64,000 nucleotides of DNA from Marinobacter antarcticus (GCF_900142385.1 NZ_FRAQ01000004.1:1-64000), one strand, 5' to 3'. Shown: positions 45,069-55,518, counted from the first letter of the stretch. The notes: generated by a model not told the origin, from the letters alone. Numbers and translations are program-made.

Positions 45069-48000
45069 ATGCGCGCTCTCATTTTCGCCGCAATAGACCG
45101 TAGCCGCACCACACTACTAACCCTGTTGTTTTTGATAGTGGGCGGTATTGCCGCATTTCAGGCCATCCCCCGGGAGGCAAACCCCGACGTTACCATTCCC
45201 ATGATTTATATCTCCATGACACTGGAAGGTATAAGCCCGGAAGATGCGGAACGGCTGCTGGTACGCCCTATGGAGCAGGAACTGCGATCGCTTGAGGGCA
45301 TCAAGGAAATGCGCAGCACAGCCTCAGAGGGGCATGCCTCGGTCATACTGGAGTTTGATGCCGGTTTTGATCCGGATACAGCCCTGCAGGACGTTCGGGA
45401 AAAAGTGGATACAGCCCGCAGCAAACTCCCCCGGGAAGCCGACGAGCCGCGAGTGAATGAGATTAACGTTTCTCTGTTTCCAGTGCTTTCCATTGGTCTT
45501 TCCGGGCCGCTGTCTGAGCGCGAGCTGATAACCATTGCCCGTGGGCTTCAGGATGCCATCGAAGCGATTCCCGAGGTGCTGGAAGTCGAGATCGGCGGCG
45601 ACCGGGAAGATCTTCTGGAAATTGTTGTGGATCCACAGGTGTTGGAAAGCTACGGCATAGACTTCGACCAGCTCAGCTCCCTGGTAACCCGCAATAACCA
45701 ACTGGTGGCAGCCGGGTCGCTGGATACCGGAAATGGCCGCATGACGCTCAAAGTGCCCGGCGTTATCGAGAATATCGAAGACGTCATGTCTATGCCGATC
45801 AAGGTTGATGGCGACACCGTGGTCACCTTCGGTGACGTCGCCATGCTGCAGCGCACCTTCAAAGATCCGACGGGGTTCGCCCGCATCAACGGCGAGCCGG
45901 CTCTTGTCCTGGAAGTGTCCAAGCGCAGTGGCGCCAACATTATTGAAACCGTAGGCCAGGTGCGAGAGTTGATTGACCGGGCAAAACCGCAGCTACCGGA
46001 CTCTCTGGATATCCGCTATATCATGGATCAGTCCGACGAAGTCCGTGACCTGCTTAGCGATCTGCTCAACAACGTGCTGACCGCCATTGTTCTGGTCATC
46101 ATCGTCATCATTGCCGCCATGGGGCCGCGATCGGCGTTGCTGGTGGGGCTTACCATTCCCGGAGCTTTCCTCACCGGCATTCTGGTGATCTGGATGTTGG
46201 GCCTCACCCTGAATATCGTTGTGTTGTTCAGCCTCATCTTAGTCGCCGGGATGCTGGTAGACGGGGCCATTGTGGTATCAGAGCTGGCGGACCGTAACCT
46301 GTCTGAGGGGTATACGGTAAAAGAGGCCTGGGCGGAGGCAGCCAGCCGCATGGCCTGGCCGATCATTGCGTCTACGGCTACCACCCTTGCGGTGTTCGTG
46401 CCCCTTCTGTTTTGGCCGGGTGTGGTGGGCCAATTCATGAAGTTCCTGCCCATTACCGTGATTATCTGCCTGGTCGCGTCTCTGGCTATGGCTTTGGTGT
46501 TTCTGCCGGTTCTGGGTGGAATCAGCGGCGGCCGTCGTGCCCGTATGGTCAGCGAAAGCGGGCGAATGATGCAGGGCTACCGCCGTCTGCTCTCCACACT
46601 TCTGTCCTATCCTGGCTTTACGCTGTTGGGCGTGCTGGCGGTGGTTGTGGTGGTCTATGCCGCCTATGGCAAGTTCAACTATGGCGTTGAGTTCTTCCCC
46701 AGTGTAGAGCCGGATTCTGCCCAGGTGCAGGTTCGTGCACGCGGAGATCTTTCGGTGCTGGAACGGGATGCCATTGTGCGGCAGGTAGAGGATCGTTTGC
46801 AGGGAATGCCGGAAGTTAAAGCCCTTTATGCACGGTCAATGCTGAACGTCAGCACGCAGCTGGCACCGGATGTGATCGGGGTGCTTCAGTTCCAGTTTAC
46901 CGACTGGTTTACTCGCCGCCCGGCCAGCGCCATTCTTGATGACTTTCTGGCCCTTACTGAGGACATTCCGGGCATAGAGCTGGAGTTCCGCAAGCAGGAC
47001 AACGGCCCTGCAGGCGGCAAGCCGATCGAGCTGCAGATCGGCAGCCACGACAGCAGCAAGCTCAACGGTTATGTGGATAAGATCGAGAACCAGATGCGTG
47101 CACAAGGCGGCTTTCTGGACATTGAAGATGACCGCAGCCTGCCGGGCATTGAATGGCGTCTGGAAGTGGATCGTGAAGCCGCTGCCCGTTTCGGAACTGA
47201 TGTGCTCAGCATTGGCAGTGCGGTTCGCCTCGTGACAAATGGCCTTGTGCTGGCAACTTATCGGCCTGAAGACGTGCGTGATGAGGTGGATATTGCGGTG
47301 CGGGTTCCGAACAACTGGCGCGAACTGGATCACCTGCAACGCCAGACGATTAACACAATGCGGGGGCAGGTGCCGCTGTCTCAGTTTCTTGACCTGCAAC
47401 CGGGAAACAAGACCGGCAGCATTGCCCGGGTAGATGGCCAGAGAACGGTAACCATCAAATCCGATACTCAGCCTGGCGAGCAGGCGGACAGCTTGCTGAA
47501 AGCGTTGCAGGCAGAGCTCCCCGAAACGCCCGATGGTGTGTCGGTGAAGTTTGCCGGCGAAAACGAAGATCAGCAGCAGGCTTCCAATTTTCTGGCAACC
47601 GCGTTTCTGGTGGCGATTGCCATGATGCTGCTTATTCTGGTGACCCAGTTCAACTCGCTGTACCAGAGCTTTCTGATTCTTTCAGCGATTGTTCTCTCCA
47701 CTGCTGGGGTTCTTCTGGGATTGCTGCTGAACGGTCAGTCGTTCGGCATTGTCATGGTGGGGATGGGGATTATTGCGCTGGCGGGGATTGTGGTGAACAA
47801 CAACATCATTCTGATTGATACCTACAACCAGATGAAAAGAGACGGAATGGCGGCCTACGAGGCGGCACTGGAAACCAGTTGCCTGCGCTTGCGTCCTGTG
47901 CTGTTGACCGCCGTTACCACCGTGCTGGGGCTGATGCCCATGGTGCTGAGTATCAACGTCGATCTGCTGACGCCATCGCTCGGACTGGGCGCGCCATCAA

Positions 48001-48143
48001 CACAGTGGTGGGCGCAGCTTTCCAGCGCCATTGCCGGAGGTCTGGCGTTTGCCACCATACTGACACTTCTACTGACTCCTGCCATGCTGGTGCTGGGTGA
48101 GAAAACCGGCCAGCGAATCCGCAGGATCACTGGCCGGGGGTAG
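45069..48143 (+). CDS. RND-family efflux pump (HAE1-like)
   Basis: 1024 residues, normal RND length. N-terminal TM1, a periplasmic loop with EANPDVTIPMIYISMTLEGISPEDAERLLVRPMEQELR, and the repeated second half. TM4 reads LVAGMLVDGAIVVSELADR: the first acidic proton-relay residue is present (D398) but the next position, Asp in AcrB (VDDAIVV), is Gly (399). Similar VDG variants may form a separate branch. TM10 keeps GIVVNNNIILIDT. It is co-transcribed with the adaptor and converges on the chemotaxis gene. Confidence 0.92.
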   Translation: MRALIFAAIDRSRTTLLTLLFLIVGGIAAFQAIPREANPDVTIPMIYISMTLEGISPEDAERLLVRPMEQELRSLEGIKEMRSTASEGHASVILEFDAGFDPDTALQDVREKVDTARSKLPREADEPRVNEINVSLFPVLSIGLSGPLSERELITIARGLQDAIEAIPEVLEVEIGGDREDLLEIVVDPQVLESYGIDFDQLSSLVTRNNQLVAAGSLDTGNGRMTLKVPGVIENIEDVMSMPIKVDGDTVVTFGDVAMLQRTFKDPTGFARINGEPALVLEVSKRSGANIIETVGQVRELIDRAKPQLPDSLDIRYIMDQSDEVRDLLSDLLNNVLTAIVLVIIVIIAAMGPRSALLVGLTIPGAFLTGILVIWMLGLTLNIVVLFSLILVAGMLVDGAIVVSELADRNLSEGYTVKEAWAEAASRMAWPIIASTATTLAVFVPLLFWPGVVGQFMKFLPITVIICLVASLAMALVFLPVLGGISGGRRARMVSESGRMMQGYRRLLSTLLSYPGFTLLGVLAVVVVVYAAYGKFNYGVEFFPSVEPDSAQVQVRARGDLSVLERDAIVRQVEDRLQGMPEVKALYARSMLNVSTQLAPDVIGVLQFQFTDWFTRRPASAILDDFLALTEDIPGIELEFRKQDNGPAGGKPIELQIGSHDSSKLNGYVDKIENQMRAQGGFLDIEDDRSLPGIEWRLEVDREAAARFGTDVLSIGSAVRLVTNGLVLATYRPEDVRDEVDIAVRVPNNWRELDHLQRQTINTMRGQVPLSQFLDLQPGNKTGSIARVDGQRTVTIKSDTQPGEQADSLLKALQAELPETPDGVSVKFAGENEDQQQASNFLATAFLVAIAMMLLILVTQFNSLYQSFLILSAIVLSTAGVLLGLLLNGQSFGIVMVGMGIIALAGIVVNNNIILIDTYNQMKRDGMAAYEAALETSCLRLRPVLLTAVTTVLGLMPMVLSINVDLLTPSLGLGAPSTQWWAQLSSAIAGGLAFATILTLLLTPAMLVLGEKTGQRIRRITGRG

Positions 48144-48148
48144 GGTGG

Positions 48149-49774
48149 TTACTGTCGGATGCGTGCCGCCAGATCACGAGCCTTGCTAGCCATGGACTCG
48201 AGTTCCGGAACGGTACGCAGGTTGTCGTCGGCGGCCTGGTGCATGGCCTCCGAAACTTCGGCCACTTCGTTGACGTTCCGGTTGATTTCCTCGCTGACGC
48301 TGGTCTGCTCTTCCGCAGCGGTGGCCACTTGGGCGGTTGCGTCGTTCACGCTGGCCATTCGGCGATTGATTTCGCCCAGAGTATTGCGAACCGCTTCCAC
48401 CGATTCACTGCTTTCCTGGGCGACCACGCCGGAGGCCTGCATGAATTCGGTGGCATCGCGGGAGGCGCCGCTGATGGCTGCAATGATCTGATCGATCTCG
48501 ACAGTAGCTTCCTGGGTCTTGGCGGCGAGGTTGCGGACCTCATCAGCGACCACCGCAAATCCACGACCGGCGTCACCCGCCCGGGCCGCTTCAATGGCGG
48601 CGTTCAGAGCCAGCAGGTTGGTCTGGTCGGCGATTTCCCGGATCACCTGCATTACATCACCGACTTTTTTGCCATCGCTGGCCAGCTGGTTGACGGTTTC
48701 TGCCGAGCTGCGGATCTGGTCAGTCAGCCTGAGCATGCTGTCCATGGCCTTGTTGATCTGTGAATCTGCCCGGGCGGTTTCCTCGGATGTCTCATGCACT
48801 TCCGTCGCCACGGACGCTGCATGCTGTGCTACATCCTGAGCCGTAGCGGACATCTCATTCATGGCGGTGGCGATCTGGTCAATGCGTTGGCGTGCCCGGT
48901 CTGACTGGCCGAGAACATTGTTGGCATTCCGGCTGATCAGTTCCCCGGTAGCGTGGAGCTGGCTGGCGTTTTCGCCCAGGAGGGTGCCGGTCTCACTCAG
49001 GAATCTGTGAAGGCTGCGGGCGGCATTCGCCAGTTCGCCGAGCTCATCGTTGCGCTCGAGGGTGACCGGTTCAGACAGATCACCCTTGCCCAGCCGTGAG
49101 ATCTGTGAGGTCAGCTTCTGGGCGGGGCGCACGACGCTGGTCATTAGAATCAGCACCAGCACGATCGTGCCGACCACGATTGCAGCGATCAGAAGCCCTG
49201 CAAATATCAGGCTCCGGGCCTCAACGGTTTCGTTCAGAGCCTTCGCCTGAGCCTCGCTGTGTGACCGGACAGCTGCGGCAGCATCATTAATGAGGCGGGC
49301 GGGCTTTCGATCGATACCAGAGACCGCCTGGTCGCCTGCAGCGACATCAAAACCGGAGCTTCGGAAGGTGTCCAGACCTTTCCGGTAGTCCGAGCCCATA
49401 TCCCGATGCGCGTCCCGGAAATCGGTCAGCAGCGATTTTGCCTTTGGCACCTCAATGCGTGGAATCAGATCGCCCAGACGCTCCTGAATAAAGGTCTCTC
49501 GCTCCTCGAAACGCTGCCAGTACTTATCGAGCTGGTCCGGACTGGCACCTCGTATCAGAACGTTTTTCCATTCCTGAACCTGGGTTTTGAATGCCACGAG
49601 GATGTCCTGAGCTTCAAGGGCTCCCACCATTTCTTCACTGACCAGCTCGCCGAAATCATTTTTCACTCGCAGTGAAAAGTTCAGATAGGCAATCGTTAGG
49701 GCGGCGATGATCAGGTTGGCTGCCAGAACCACTGACAGAGTGCGATTGAGAATGCTCTTGGAGTACCAGTTCAT
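48149..49774 (-). CDS. Methyl-accepting chemotaxis protein
   Basis: 541 residues: TM1 (~residues 10-32), a periplasmic helical sensor (~33-190), TM2 ([24 protein letters not shown]), HAMP domain (~205-260, [21 protein letters not shown]), and the signalling domain with the conserved tip [36 protein letters not shown] (key: [17 protein letters not shown]). No C-terminal CheR-binding pentapeptide. Sensor type is 4HB-like; ligand unknown. A sigma-28-like promoter lies 72 bases upstream. Confidence 0.92.
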   Translation of the reverse strand: MNWYSKSILNRTLSVVLAANLIIAALTIAYLNFSLRVKNDFGELVSEEMVGALEAQDILVAFKTQVQEWKNVLIRGASPDQLDKYWQRFEERETFIQERLGDLIPRIEVPKAKSLLTDFRDAHRDMGSDYRKGLDTFRSSGFDVAAGDQAVSGIDRKPARLINDAAAAVRSHSEAQAKALNETVEARSLIFAGLLIAAIVVGTIVLVLILMTSVVRPAQKLTSQISRLGKGDLSEPVTLERNDELGELANAARSLHRFLSETGTLLGENASQLHATGELISRNANNVLGQSDRARQRIDQIATAMNEMSATAQDVAQHAASVATEVHETSEETARADSQINKAMDSMLRLTDQIRSSAETVNQLASDGKKVGDVMQVIREIADQTNLLALNAAIEAARAGDAGRGFAVVADEVRNLAAKTQEATVEIDQIIAAISGASRDATEFMQASGVVAQESSESVEAVRNTLGEINRRMASVNDATAQVATAAEEQTSVSEEINRNVNEVAEVSEAMHQAADDNLRTVPELESMASKARDLAARIRQ

Positions 49775-49845
49775 TGGCTTATCCTGAATGAGGGTGGGGC
49801 ATAACTTTACTTAAGTCTTGGTGCATTTGGACCGGACAAAAGATG

Positions 49846-49872
49846 TTATCGGCACCACTAAAAAGACCTTGA
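49846..49872 (-). promoter_or_regulatory. Sigma-28 (FliA)-type promoter of the chemotaxis receptor gene
   Basis: Read on the minus strand: -35 TCAA (49872-49869), 15-base spacer, -10 GCCGATAA (49853-49846). The -10 is a perfect match and the -35 matches three of four in the flagellar consensus TAAA-N15-GCCGATAA. It is 72 bases upstream of the receptor start codon. Confidence 0.75.
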
Positions 49873-49880
49873 GGTCTTTT
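49859..49880 (-). terminator. Hairpin with T-run overlapping the sigma-28 promoter
   Basis: On the minus strand AAAAGACC (49880-49873), loop TCAA, GGTCTTTT (49868-49861) with one more T. It could end the djlA transcript about 195 bases after its stop. The loop coincides with the -35 element of the chemotaxis promoter. Confidence 0.55.
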
Positions 49881-50073
49881 CCTGAATCATCGGGCGCTCT
49901 CGATCAAGATCGCACAGGAGTGGCCAGGGAGACTCGGCTTCCGGGGCATCTTCGTAATTATTTGCAGCTACTCTCTTTGGAGGCACGCTATCGTCACGCA
50001 AAACGTGACGACATGTCATTTCAGGTATGAGTTCACAAGCCCGTCATGTTAACCGGGCTTGTAAGGGTGAGGG
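49881..50073. other. Non-coding stretch with two short hairpins between chemotaxis receptor and djlA-like gene
   Basis: It contains CGTCACG-CAAAA-CGTGACG (49992-50010) and ACAAGCCCG-N10-CGGGCTTGT (50035-50062). The latter lies 11 bases after the djlA-like stop on the minus strand and may be its first transcription end, although there is no T-run. A 70-codon frame with TTG start on the plus strand is not supported. Confidence 0.45.
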
Positions 50074-50850
50074 TTAGGCGCTGGTTTTGCGGGATTCTTT
50101 GATCACATCGTAGGCGTGGGTAATTTCCTGTGTACGTTCTTCCGCCATTTCGCGCATGCTTTCTGGAAGGCCGCGCCCTGCAAGCTTGTCGGGGTGGTTC
50201 TCGCTCATCAGTTTGCGATATACCTTCTTGAGCTCCGCATCGCTTATTGAAGGGGGTACCCCCAGAACCTTGTAAGCATCGTCATTTTGCTGAGCCGTAG
50301 ACCGTTGGCTGCCAGCCTGGCCGGCGCGCGTTCCGCGCAACATAGCTTCCAGTTGATCAACCTGGCTTTCAGGCAGGCCCAGCCCGCGAGCAATGCGAAC
50401 CAGCATTTCGTGCTCAGCCGGGTGCACTACGCCATCCGCCGCGACGGCGGAAACCTGAACCTGAAGAAACATCTGCAGGAAAGCTGGCTGACGCCCGCTG
50501 ATGCGCAGGAAGTGATCCAGCTCTGCATCCAGATCAAAGCCTGGATTCTTGCCACGGCTGAACGCGGCCTTGGCGGTCTCTCTCTGGGCTTCGTTAAGGC
50601 GGAAGCGCACAAACATGGCTTCGGCTACTTGTATTTCATCGTCCGAAACGACGCCATCTGCCTTGCAAAGGGCGCCCATAACGGCAAATACAGATTCGAT
50701 GAAGCCGGATTGAATGTTCTGGAGTTTGCCAAGCAGGCGGCTTTTCGCGCGGTTAAGTAGAAATGCACCAAGAGCTGCCCCCACCAGAAAACCGGGAAAC
50801 CTGCCAAAGGCGTAACCAATCAAACCACCAATGATCATTGCAAACAGCAT
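50074..50850 (-). CDS. djlA: DjlA-like membrane-anchored J-domain co-chaperone
   Basis: 258 residues. N-terminal glycine-rich membrane segment (MLFAMIIGGLIGYAFGRFPGFLVGAALGAFLL), a TerB-like helical domain (VFAVMGALCKADGVVSDDEIQVAEAMF...), a linker, and a C-terminal J domain (DAYKVLGVPPSISDAELKKVYRKLMSENHPDKL) with the HPD motif that stimulates DnaK. Order and length match DjlA, which acts at the inner membrane. Start at 50850 is minus strand, divergent from alkB. Confidence 0.9.
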   Translation of the reverse strand: MLFAMIIGGLIGYAFGRFPGFLVGAALGAFLLNRAKSRLLGKLQNIQSGFIESVFAVMGALCKADGVVSDDEIQVAEAMFVRFRLNEAQRETAKAAFSRGKNPGFDLDAELDHFLRISGRQPAFLQMFLQVQVSAVAADGVVHPAEHEMLVRIARGLGLPESQVDQLEAMLRGTRAGQAGSQRSTAQQNDDAYKVLGVPPSISDAELKKVYRKLMSENHPDKLAGRGLPESMREMAEERTQEITHAYDVIKESRKTSA

Positions 50851-50993
50851 TAAAACGTCCTTACTGGATAATGGATCAGACCACAGAATATACGTGTTTT
50901 TCAGCGGATCTTCATGAACAGGCTTTCATTCAGGCCATCTGTTTTTCAGTGGGTCTGGGAGTTTGCAGGTTTTTCGTGTTAAAAGTACGCGCT

Positions 50994-51644
50994 ATGACAC
51001 CCGATCTGTTTGCTGATCAGCCTGTTGAAATAACGACCGAAACGCTGTCGGAGGGTGCGCTTGTGCTTCGGCATTTCGCATCGGCCGTGTGTGAGGATCT
51101 GCTGCGTGAGATCGGGCAGATAACGGCAGCTGCCCCCGCGAGGCACATGAAAACACCCGGCGGGCACCGCATGTCTGTCGCCATGAGTTGTTGTGGAAGC
51201 TGGGGTTGGGTGACCGATGGTCGAGGATATCGCTATCAGGCTGAAGATCCCTGTTCCGGCGACCTCTGGCCGGCGATGCCTTCCGTTTTCGCCGGTTTGG
51301 CAAGGTCGGCTGCACTGGCAGCGGGATATCCGGATTTCACCCCGGACGCCTGCCTCATTAACCGCTACGAACCCGGCGCAAAAATGGGGCTGCATCAGGA
51401 TAAAAATGAGAGAGATCTGTCGCAGCCGATCGTATCGGTATCTCTGGGGTTGCCTCAGGTGTTCCAGTTCGGCGGACTGACGCGAAGCGAGCGCCCACTG
51501 AACATCCCTTTGGGCCACGGCGATGTGGTGGTCTGGGGTGGGCCTTCACGATTACGCTACCACGGGGTGCTCACACTGAAGGCTGGAATGCACCCAGTGA
51601 CCGGCCCTTTCCGTTTCAACCTGACTTTTCGTTGCGCCCGTTAG
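50994..51644 (+). CDS. alkB: AlkB-type alpha-ketoglutarate-dependent DNA/RNA dealkylase
   Basis: 216 residues, the length of E. coli AlkB. Fe(II)/2-oxoglutarate residues are visible: HQDKNERDL (His-x-Asp), RYHGV (second His) and RFNLTFR (the 2-oxoglutarate Arg). The substrate lid GGHRMSVAMSCCGSWGW is typical. It removes methyl adducts from single-stranded DNA/RNA. ATG 50994 is chosen; the frame is open 50 codons further upstream through sequence that does not match the family. Confidence 0.93.
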   Translation: MTPDLFADQPVEITTETLSEGALVLRHFASAVCEDLLREIGQITAAAPARHMKTPGGHRMSVAMSCCGSWGWVTDGRGYRYQAEDPCSGDLWPAMPSVFAGLARSAALAAGYPDFTPDACLINRYEPGAKMGLHQDKNERDLSQPIVSVSLGLPQVFQFGGLTRSERPLNIPLGHGDVVVWGGPSRLRYHGVLTLKAGMHPVTGPFRFNLTFRCAR

Positions 51645-51655
51645 CGGTTGCGCGA

Positions 51656-52936
51656 CTATTGAAGCCAGGCCACCAGAAGCCCCGCACCCAGCGACAGCAG
51701 CATAGGCCCCGCCACATAGAGCCCTGTTTGTCGGTTACCAATCACCCAGGCCATGCCGGACTTGACGAGGTTATTAGTGGCGGCCGCAATAACGATACCC
51801 ATAACCGCCGCATCCATCGCCAGGCCATTGTTGGACATGCGGGTAAGCGACAGAGTAATCGCATCAACGTCTGCAATGCCCGATGTAGCAGCCAGCATAT
51901 AAATGCCGGTATCCCCCAGCCAGTTTTTCAGAAAGTCACCAAGAAGCAGAATGGCAGTCAGCAGTATGCCGAAGACCAGAGCCGATTTCAGATCCAGTGG
52001 GTTCTGGTTAAGCGTCGGTTGGCTTACCTGACTTGTTCCGGAGTTCCTGCGCCAAATAAGAATGGCCGGTGCGTAAAGCAGCATCGCCATCACCACTACT
52101 GGCCAGATCAGGCTCGACAGCAATTCGCGGTTGATCACGAAACAGTACACCAGTATGCGCGGGAACATGGTGCCACAGGCAATCAGGATGCCGGTGGCAA
52201 ACTGTGCGTTCAGGGCGGGATGCTGATCGGCCTGGCGGGCAAAATGCAGGGTCAGTGCGGTGGAGGAGCTCAGGCCCGCAAACAGGCTGGTGAAGAGAAT
52301 ACCCTTGCTGGTGCCGGCCATCCGCATAGCGAAATATCCAACGAAGGATATGGACGCGATCATCACCACCATCCACCAGATTTCGCGAGGGTTGAGGACG
52401 CCACCTGGGCCCATTGGCTCGTTGGGTAGTAACGGCAGCATCACCACGGAAATAACAAGCAGTTTGAGCGCCGCATCCAGCTCGTGGGCTTTGAGTTTGT
52501 GCACCCAGCCGTGAATTTCTTCCTTGTTGTCCAGAATAATGGCGGTAATCACTGCAGCGGTGGTCGCCATCACCGGATCGACGGCTACCGCAATGGCGCC
52601 GAAACAGAACGTCAGCACCATGCCAACCATGCCGGTAATGCTGAAGTTGCGGATATGATCAAGCCGTTCGCTGTAGCCCACGATCGCCATGGCGACGACG
52701 CTCAGTAACAGAACCGGAAACGCCCAAGCGGTGATTTCCTGTGCCAGAACGGCAGAAATGCCTCCCAGAAGACCAATAAGGGAAAACGTGCGAATGCCGG
52801 CTATGCGCTCTCCGGATTTTTGTTCGCGGGCGTCCCAGCCTCTTTCAAGGCCAATGATGGCGCCAAGCAGGAGAGCGACAGCAAGATTCAGCGTAGTCTG
52901 GTGAGCGGCCAGAAACTGGGATGCAACATCGTCCAT
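51656..52936 (-). CDS. MgtC/SapB (DUF4010) family membrane protein
   Basis: 426 residues, about eleven hydrophobic segments. N-terminal MgtC-like block LNLAVALLLGAIIGLERGWDAREQ with GERIAGIRTFSLIGLLGG, and a C-terminal DUF4010 part (ATSGIADVDAITLSLTRM; AATNNLVKSGMAWVIG). Family members are linked to Mg or envelope stress but lack proven transport. It converges with alkB and is 187 bases upstream of, and divergent from, the SulP gene. Confidence 0.86.
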   Translation of the reverse strand: MDDVASQFLAAHQTTLNLAVALLLGAIIGLERGWDAREQKSGERIAGIRTFSLIGLLGGISAVLAQEITAWAFPVLLLSVVAMAIVGYSERLDHIRNFSITGMVGMVLTFCFGAIAVAVDPVMATTAAVITAIILDNKEEIHGWVHKLKAHELDAALKLLVISVVMLPLLPNEPMGPGGVLNPREIWWMVVMIASISFVGYFAMRMAGTSKGILFTSLFAGLSSSTALTLHFARQADQHPALNAQFATGILIACGTMFPRILVYCFVINRELLSSLIWPVVVMAMLLYAPAILIWRRNSGTSQVSQPTLNQNPLDLKSALVFGILLTAILLLGDFLKNWLGDTGIYMLAATSGIADVDAITLSLTRMSNNGLAMDAAVMGIVIAAATNNLVKSGMAWVIGNRQTGLYVAGPMLLSLGAGLLVAWLQ

Positions 52937-53123
52937 AAACGGGCGAAACTCCTTTTGATCTTCAGCGAGGCTTGAATAATAGCAGCCAGCAAGGCGGCGA
53001 GGACAGGCGCCCTTACGCCGGCACCGGTATTTTGATAGAATACGCGCCCTTTATTTTGCCGTCTCTCCAGTCTCGGCAATCCGATTTTCATTAAACAGCG
53101 CCGCCACCCGGGTACCCGAAACT

Positions 53124-54611
53124 ATGGTAAATACTCTGAAAGCCAACTGGTTTTCCAACACCAAGGGCGACCTGCTCGCCGGAATTGTGGTTGCTCTCGC
53201 ATTAATTCCGGAAGCGATTGCTTTCTCTATCATCGCCGGAGTGGACCCCAAGGTAGGGCTCTACGCCTCATTCTGTATCGCCGTGATCATTGCGTTTGTA
53301 GGCGGTCGCCCGGGCATGATCTCTGCGGCAACTGGCGCTATGGCGTTGCTGATGGTGACGCTGGTAAAGGAGCACGGCCTGGAATACCTGTTGGCCGCCA
53401 CGCTGTTAACCGGGGTGATTCAGGTTGTGGCTGGCTGGCTGAAGCTGGGTAGCCTGATGCGCTTTGTATCTCGCTCGGTGGTTACAGGCTTCGTGAATGC
53501 TCTGGCAATCCTGATCTTTATGGCCCAGTTGCCTGAGCTTACCAACGTAACCTGGCACGTTTACGCAATGACTGCAGCCGGGTTGGGTATAATTTACCTG
53601 TTCCCTTATGTACCGGTGCTGGGCAAGGTGCTGCCATCGCCGCTGATTTGCATCGTGGCACTGACTATTGTGGCGGTGCTGTTCAATATAGACGTGCGTA
53701 CCGTGGGCGATATGGGTGCATTGCCCGACACTCTGCCGATCTTTCTCTGGCCGGATGTGCCGCTAAACCTCGAAACCCTGATGATTATTCTGCCGTATGC
53801 CATTCCGCTGGCCATGGTCGGCTTGCTGGAATCCATGATGACCGCCACCATCGTGGATGATCTGACCGATACCGAAAGTGACCGTAATCGCGAGTGCCGA
53901 GGACAGGGGATTGCCAACATCGGGTCTGGACTGCTTGGGGGTATGGCCGGTTGCGCAATGATTGGTCAGTCGATTATCAATATCAAGTCAGGTGGCCGCA
54001 CCCGGCTTTCCACGCTAACGGCCGGTGTGTTCCTGCTGGTTATGATACTTGTCCTGGACGATATTCTGGTGCGCATTCCCATGGCCGCTCTGGTGGCTGT
54101 GATGATTATGGTGTCCATTGGCACCTTCTCCTGGGAATCCATTCGCAACCTGAAAACCCATCCGCTTTCTACCAACATTGTGATGTTGGTCACTGTGTGC
54201 GTTGTTGTTGTGACTCATAACCTGGCGCTGGGCGTGTTTGCCGGTGTACTTCTTGCAGCGCTGTTCTTTGCCAACAAGATCGGGCACTTTATGGAAGTAC
54301 AGACAACGCTGGACGAGTCATCGGGCACGCGCACTTACACCGTGATGGGGCAGGTATTTTTCAGTTCATCGGAAAAATTCGTTGCAGCGTTTGATTTCCG
54401 TGAAGTGGTCGATAAAGTGGTTATCGACGTCAGCCGCGCCCACTTCTGGGACATTACTGCCGTGGGTGCGCTGGATAAGGTGGTGATCAAGTTCCGCCGT
54501 GAGGGTGCGGAGGTGGAAGTGATCGGCATGAACCAGGCCAGCGCCACCATCGTTGACCGTTTTGGAGTACACGACAAGCCGGAAGGCGTCGACCAGTTGA
54601 TAGGCCATTAA
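53124..54611 (+). CDS. SulP-family anion transporter with STAS domain
   Basis: 495 residues. Start [49 protein letters not shown] (core: [20 protein letters not shown]) is the SulP signature. About 11-12 helices end near residue 390, followed by a cytosolic STAS domain ([32 protein letters not shown]). SulP carriers move sulfate, bicarbonate or dicarboxylates; the ion cannot be told here. The next gene, a Usp, starts one base after this stop. Confidence 0.9.
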   Translation: MVNTLKANWFSNTKGDLLAGIVVALALIPEAIAFSIIAGVDPKVGLYASFCIAVIIAFVGGRPGMISAATGAMALLMVTLVKEHGLEYLLAATLLTGVIQVVAGWLKLGSLMRFVSRSVVTGFVNALAILIFMAQLPELTNVTWHVYAMTAAGLGIIYLFPYVPVLGKVLPSPLICIVALTIVAVLFNIDVRTVGDMGALPDTLPIFLWPDVPLNLETLMIILPYAIPLAMVGLLESMMTATIVDDLTDTESDRNRECRGQGIANIGSGLLGGMAGCAMIGQSIINIKSGGRTRLSTLTAGVFLLVMILVLDDILVRIPMAALVAVMIMVSIGTFSWESIRNLKTHPLSTNIVMLVTVCVVVVTHNLALGVFAGVLLAALFFANKIGHFMEVQTTLDESSGTRTYTVMGQVFFSSSEKFVAAFDFREVVDKVVIDVSRAHFWDITAVGALDKVVIKFRREGAEVEVIGMNQASATIVDRFGVHDKPEGVDQLIGH

Positions 54612-54612
54612 T

Positions 54613-55518
54613 ATGCAAGACACGACAGAGAACCCCCAAGCCACTCCTCAGTCCAATCGGCAGGATACGCTGCACGTTGTGGCCTGCATTGACGGCTCCA
54701 GCGCTGCACCGGCGGTATGTGATTACGCCGCCTGGGCCAGTAAGCATATGGATTCACCGTTGACTCTGCTGCACGTGCTCGACGAAGAGCGTTATCCGTC
54801 AGAGCCGGATCTGGCCGGGAACATTGGCCTGGGTAGTCGCGAGCATCTGTTGGATGAACTGGCTCAACTGGATCGCAAGCGGGCCAAACTGGCGCTGGAA
54901 CACGGTAATCATATGCTGGACGAGGCGGCGCAAAGGTTGCAGACAGTCGGTATCAGCGAGATCAAAAAACGTCAGCGTCACGGCGATCTGACCGAATCGC
55001 TGCTGGGCATGCAGGAACAGGTCCGTCTGCTGGTAATGGGGCTGCACGGCGAAAGCAGTTCAGACCGTGATCAACACATTGGCAGCCAGCTGGAAACCGT
55101 CATCCGCAGTATGAGCCGCCCGATTCTTCTGGTGCCGAATGAGTTTTCAGCGCCCAAAAGCTCCATGCTGGCTTTCGATGGCAGCGCAACAGCGTTTCGT
55201 GGAGTTGAGCACCTGGCTGCCAGCCCGGTACTCAAAGGCATGCCGCTGCATCTGGTGATGGTGGGCAATGAAACGCCTGAAGCCATGGCCCAGCTGCGCA
55301 AAGCCGAGGCTATGCTGGCTCCTTTGGAGTCCGACATTACACTGGCCATCCGTAGCGGTGTTGTAGAGTCGGTGCTGCATGGTTATCAGGATGAGTTCAA
55401 TATCGATATTCTGGTGATGGGCGCTTACGGCCACTCGAAAATACGCCGCTTTTTGTTGGGCAGCACGACCACCAGTATGCTGACGTCGGCTAAAAAGCCG
55501 CTGGTGATTCTGCGCTAG
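54613..55518 (+). CDS. Tandem universal stress protein
   Basis: 301 residues made of two UspA domains. The first (residues ~15-150: VVACIDGSSAAPAVCDYAAWAS, ending MGLHGESSSDRDQHIGSQLE) has a degenerate nucleotide loop. The second (~160-301: MLAFDGSATAFRGVEHLA, ending MGAYGHSKIRRFLLGSTT) keeps the ATP-binding G-x2-G-x9-G-S pattern. Co-transcribed with the SulP gene (one-base gap), so it may modulate that transporter, as in other SulP-Usp pairs. Confidence 0.9.
   Translation: MQDTTENPQATPQSNRQDTLHVVACIDGSSAAPAVCDYAAWASKHMDSPLTLLHVLDEERYPSEPDLAGNIGLGSREHLLDELAQLDRKRAKLALEHGNHMLDEAAQRLQTVGISEIKKRQRHGDLTESLLGMQEQVRLLVMGLHGESSSDRDQHIGSQLETVIRSMSRPILLVPNEFSAPKSSMLAFDGSATAFRGVEHLAASPVLKGMPLHLVMVGNETPEAMAQLRKAEAMLAPLESDITLAIRSGVVESVLHGYQDEFNIDILVMGAYGHSKIRRFLLGSTTTSMLTSAKKPLVILR

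Noticed and set aside
49818..50030. Possible 70-codon gene with TTG start
   Set aside because: It covers the sigma-28 promoter and hairpins, has no good ribosome site and no recognisable homology.
50838..50993. N-terminal extension of AlkB by 52 codons
   Set aside because: The extra residues do not resemble the family, and the 216-residue form has the normal AlkB length.
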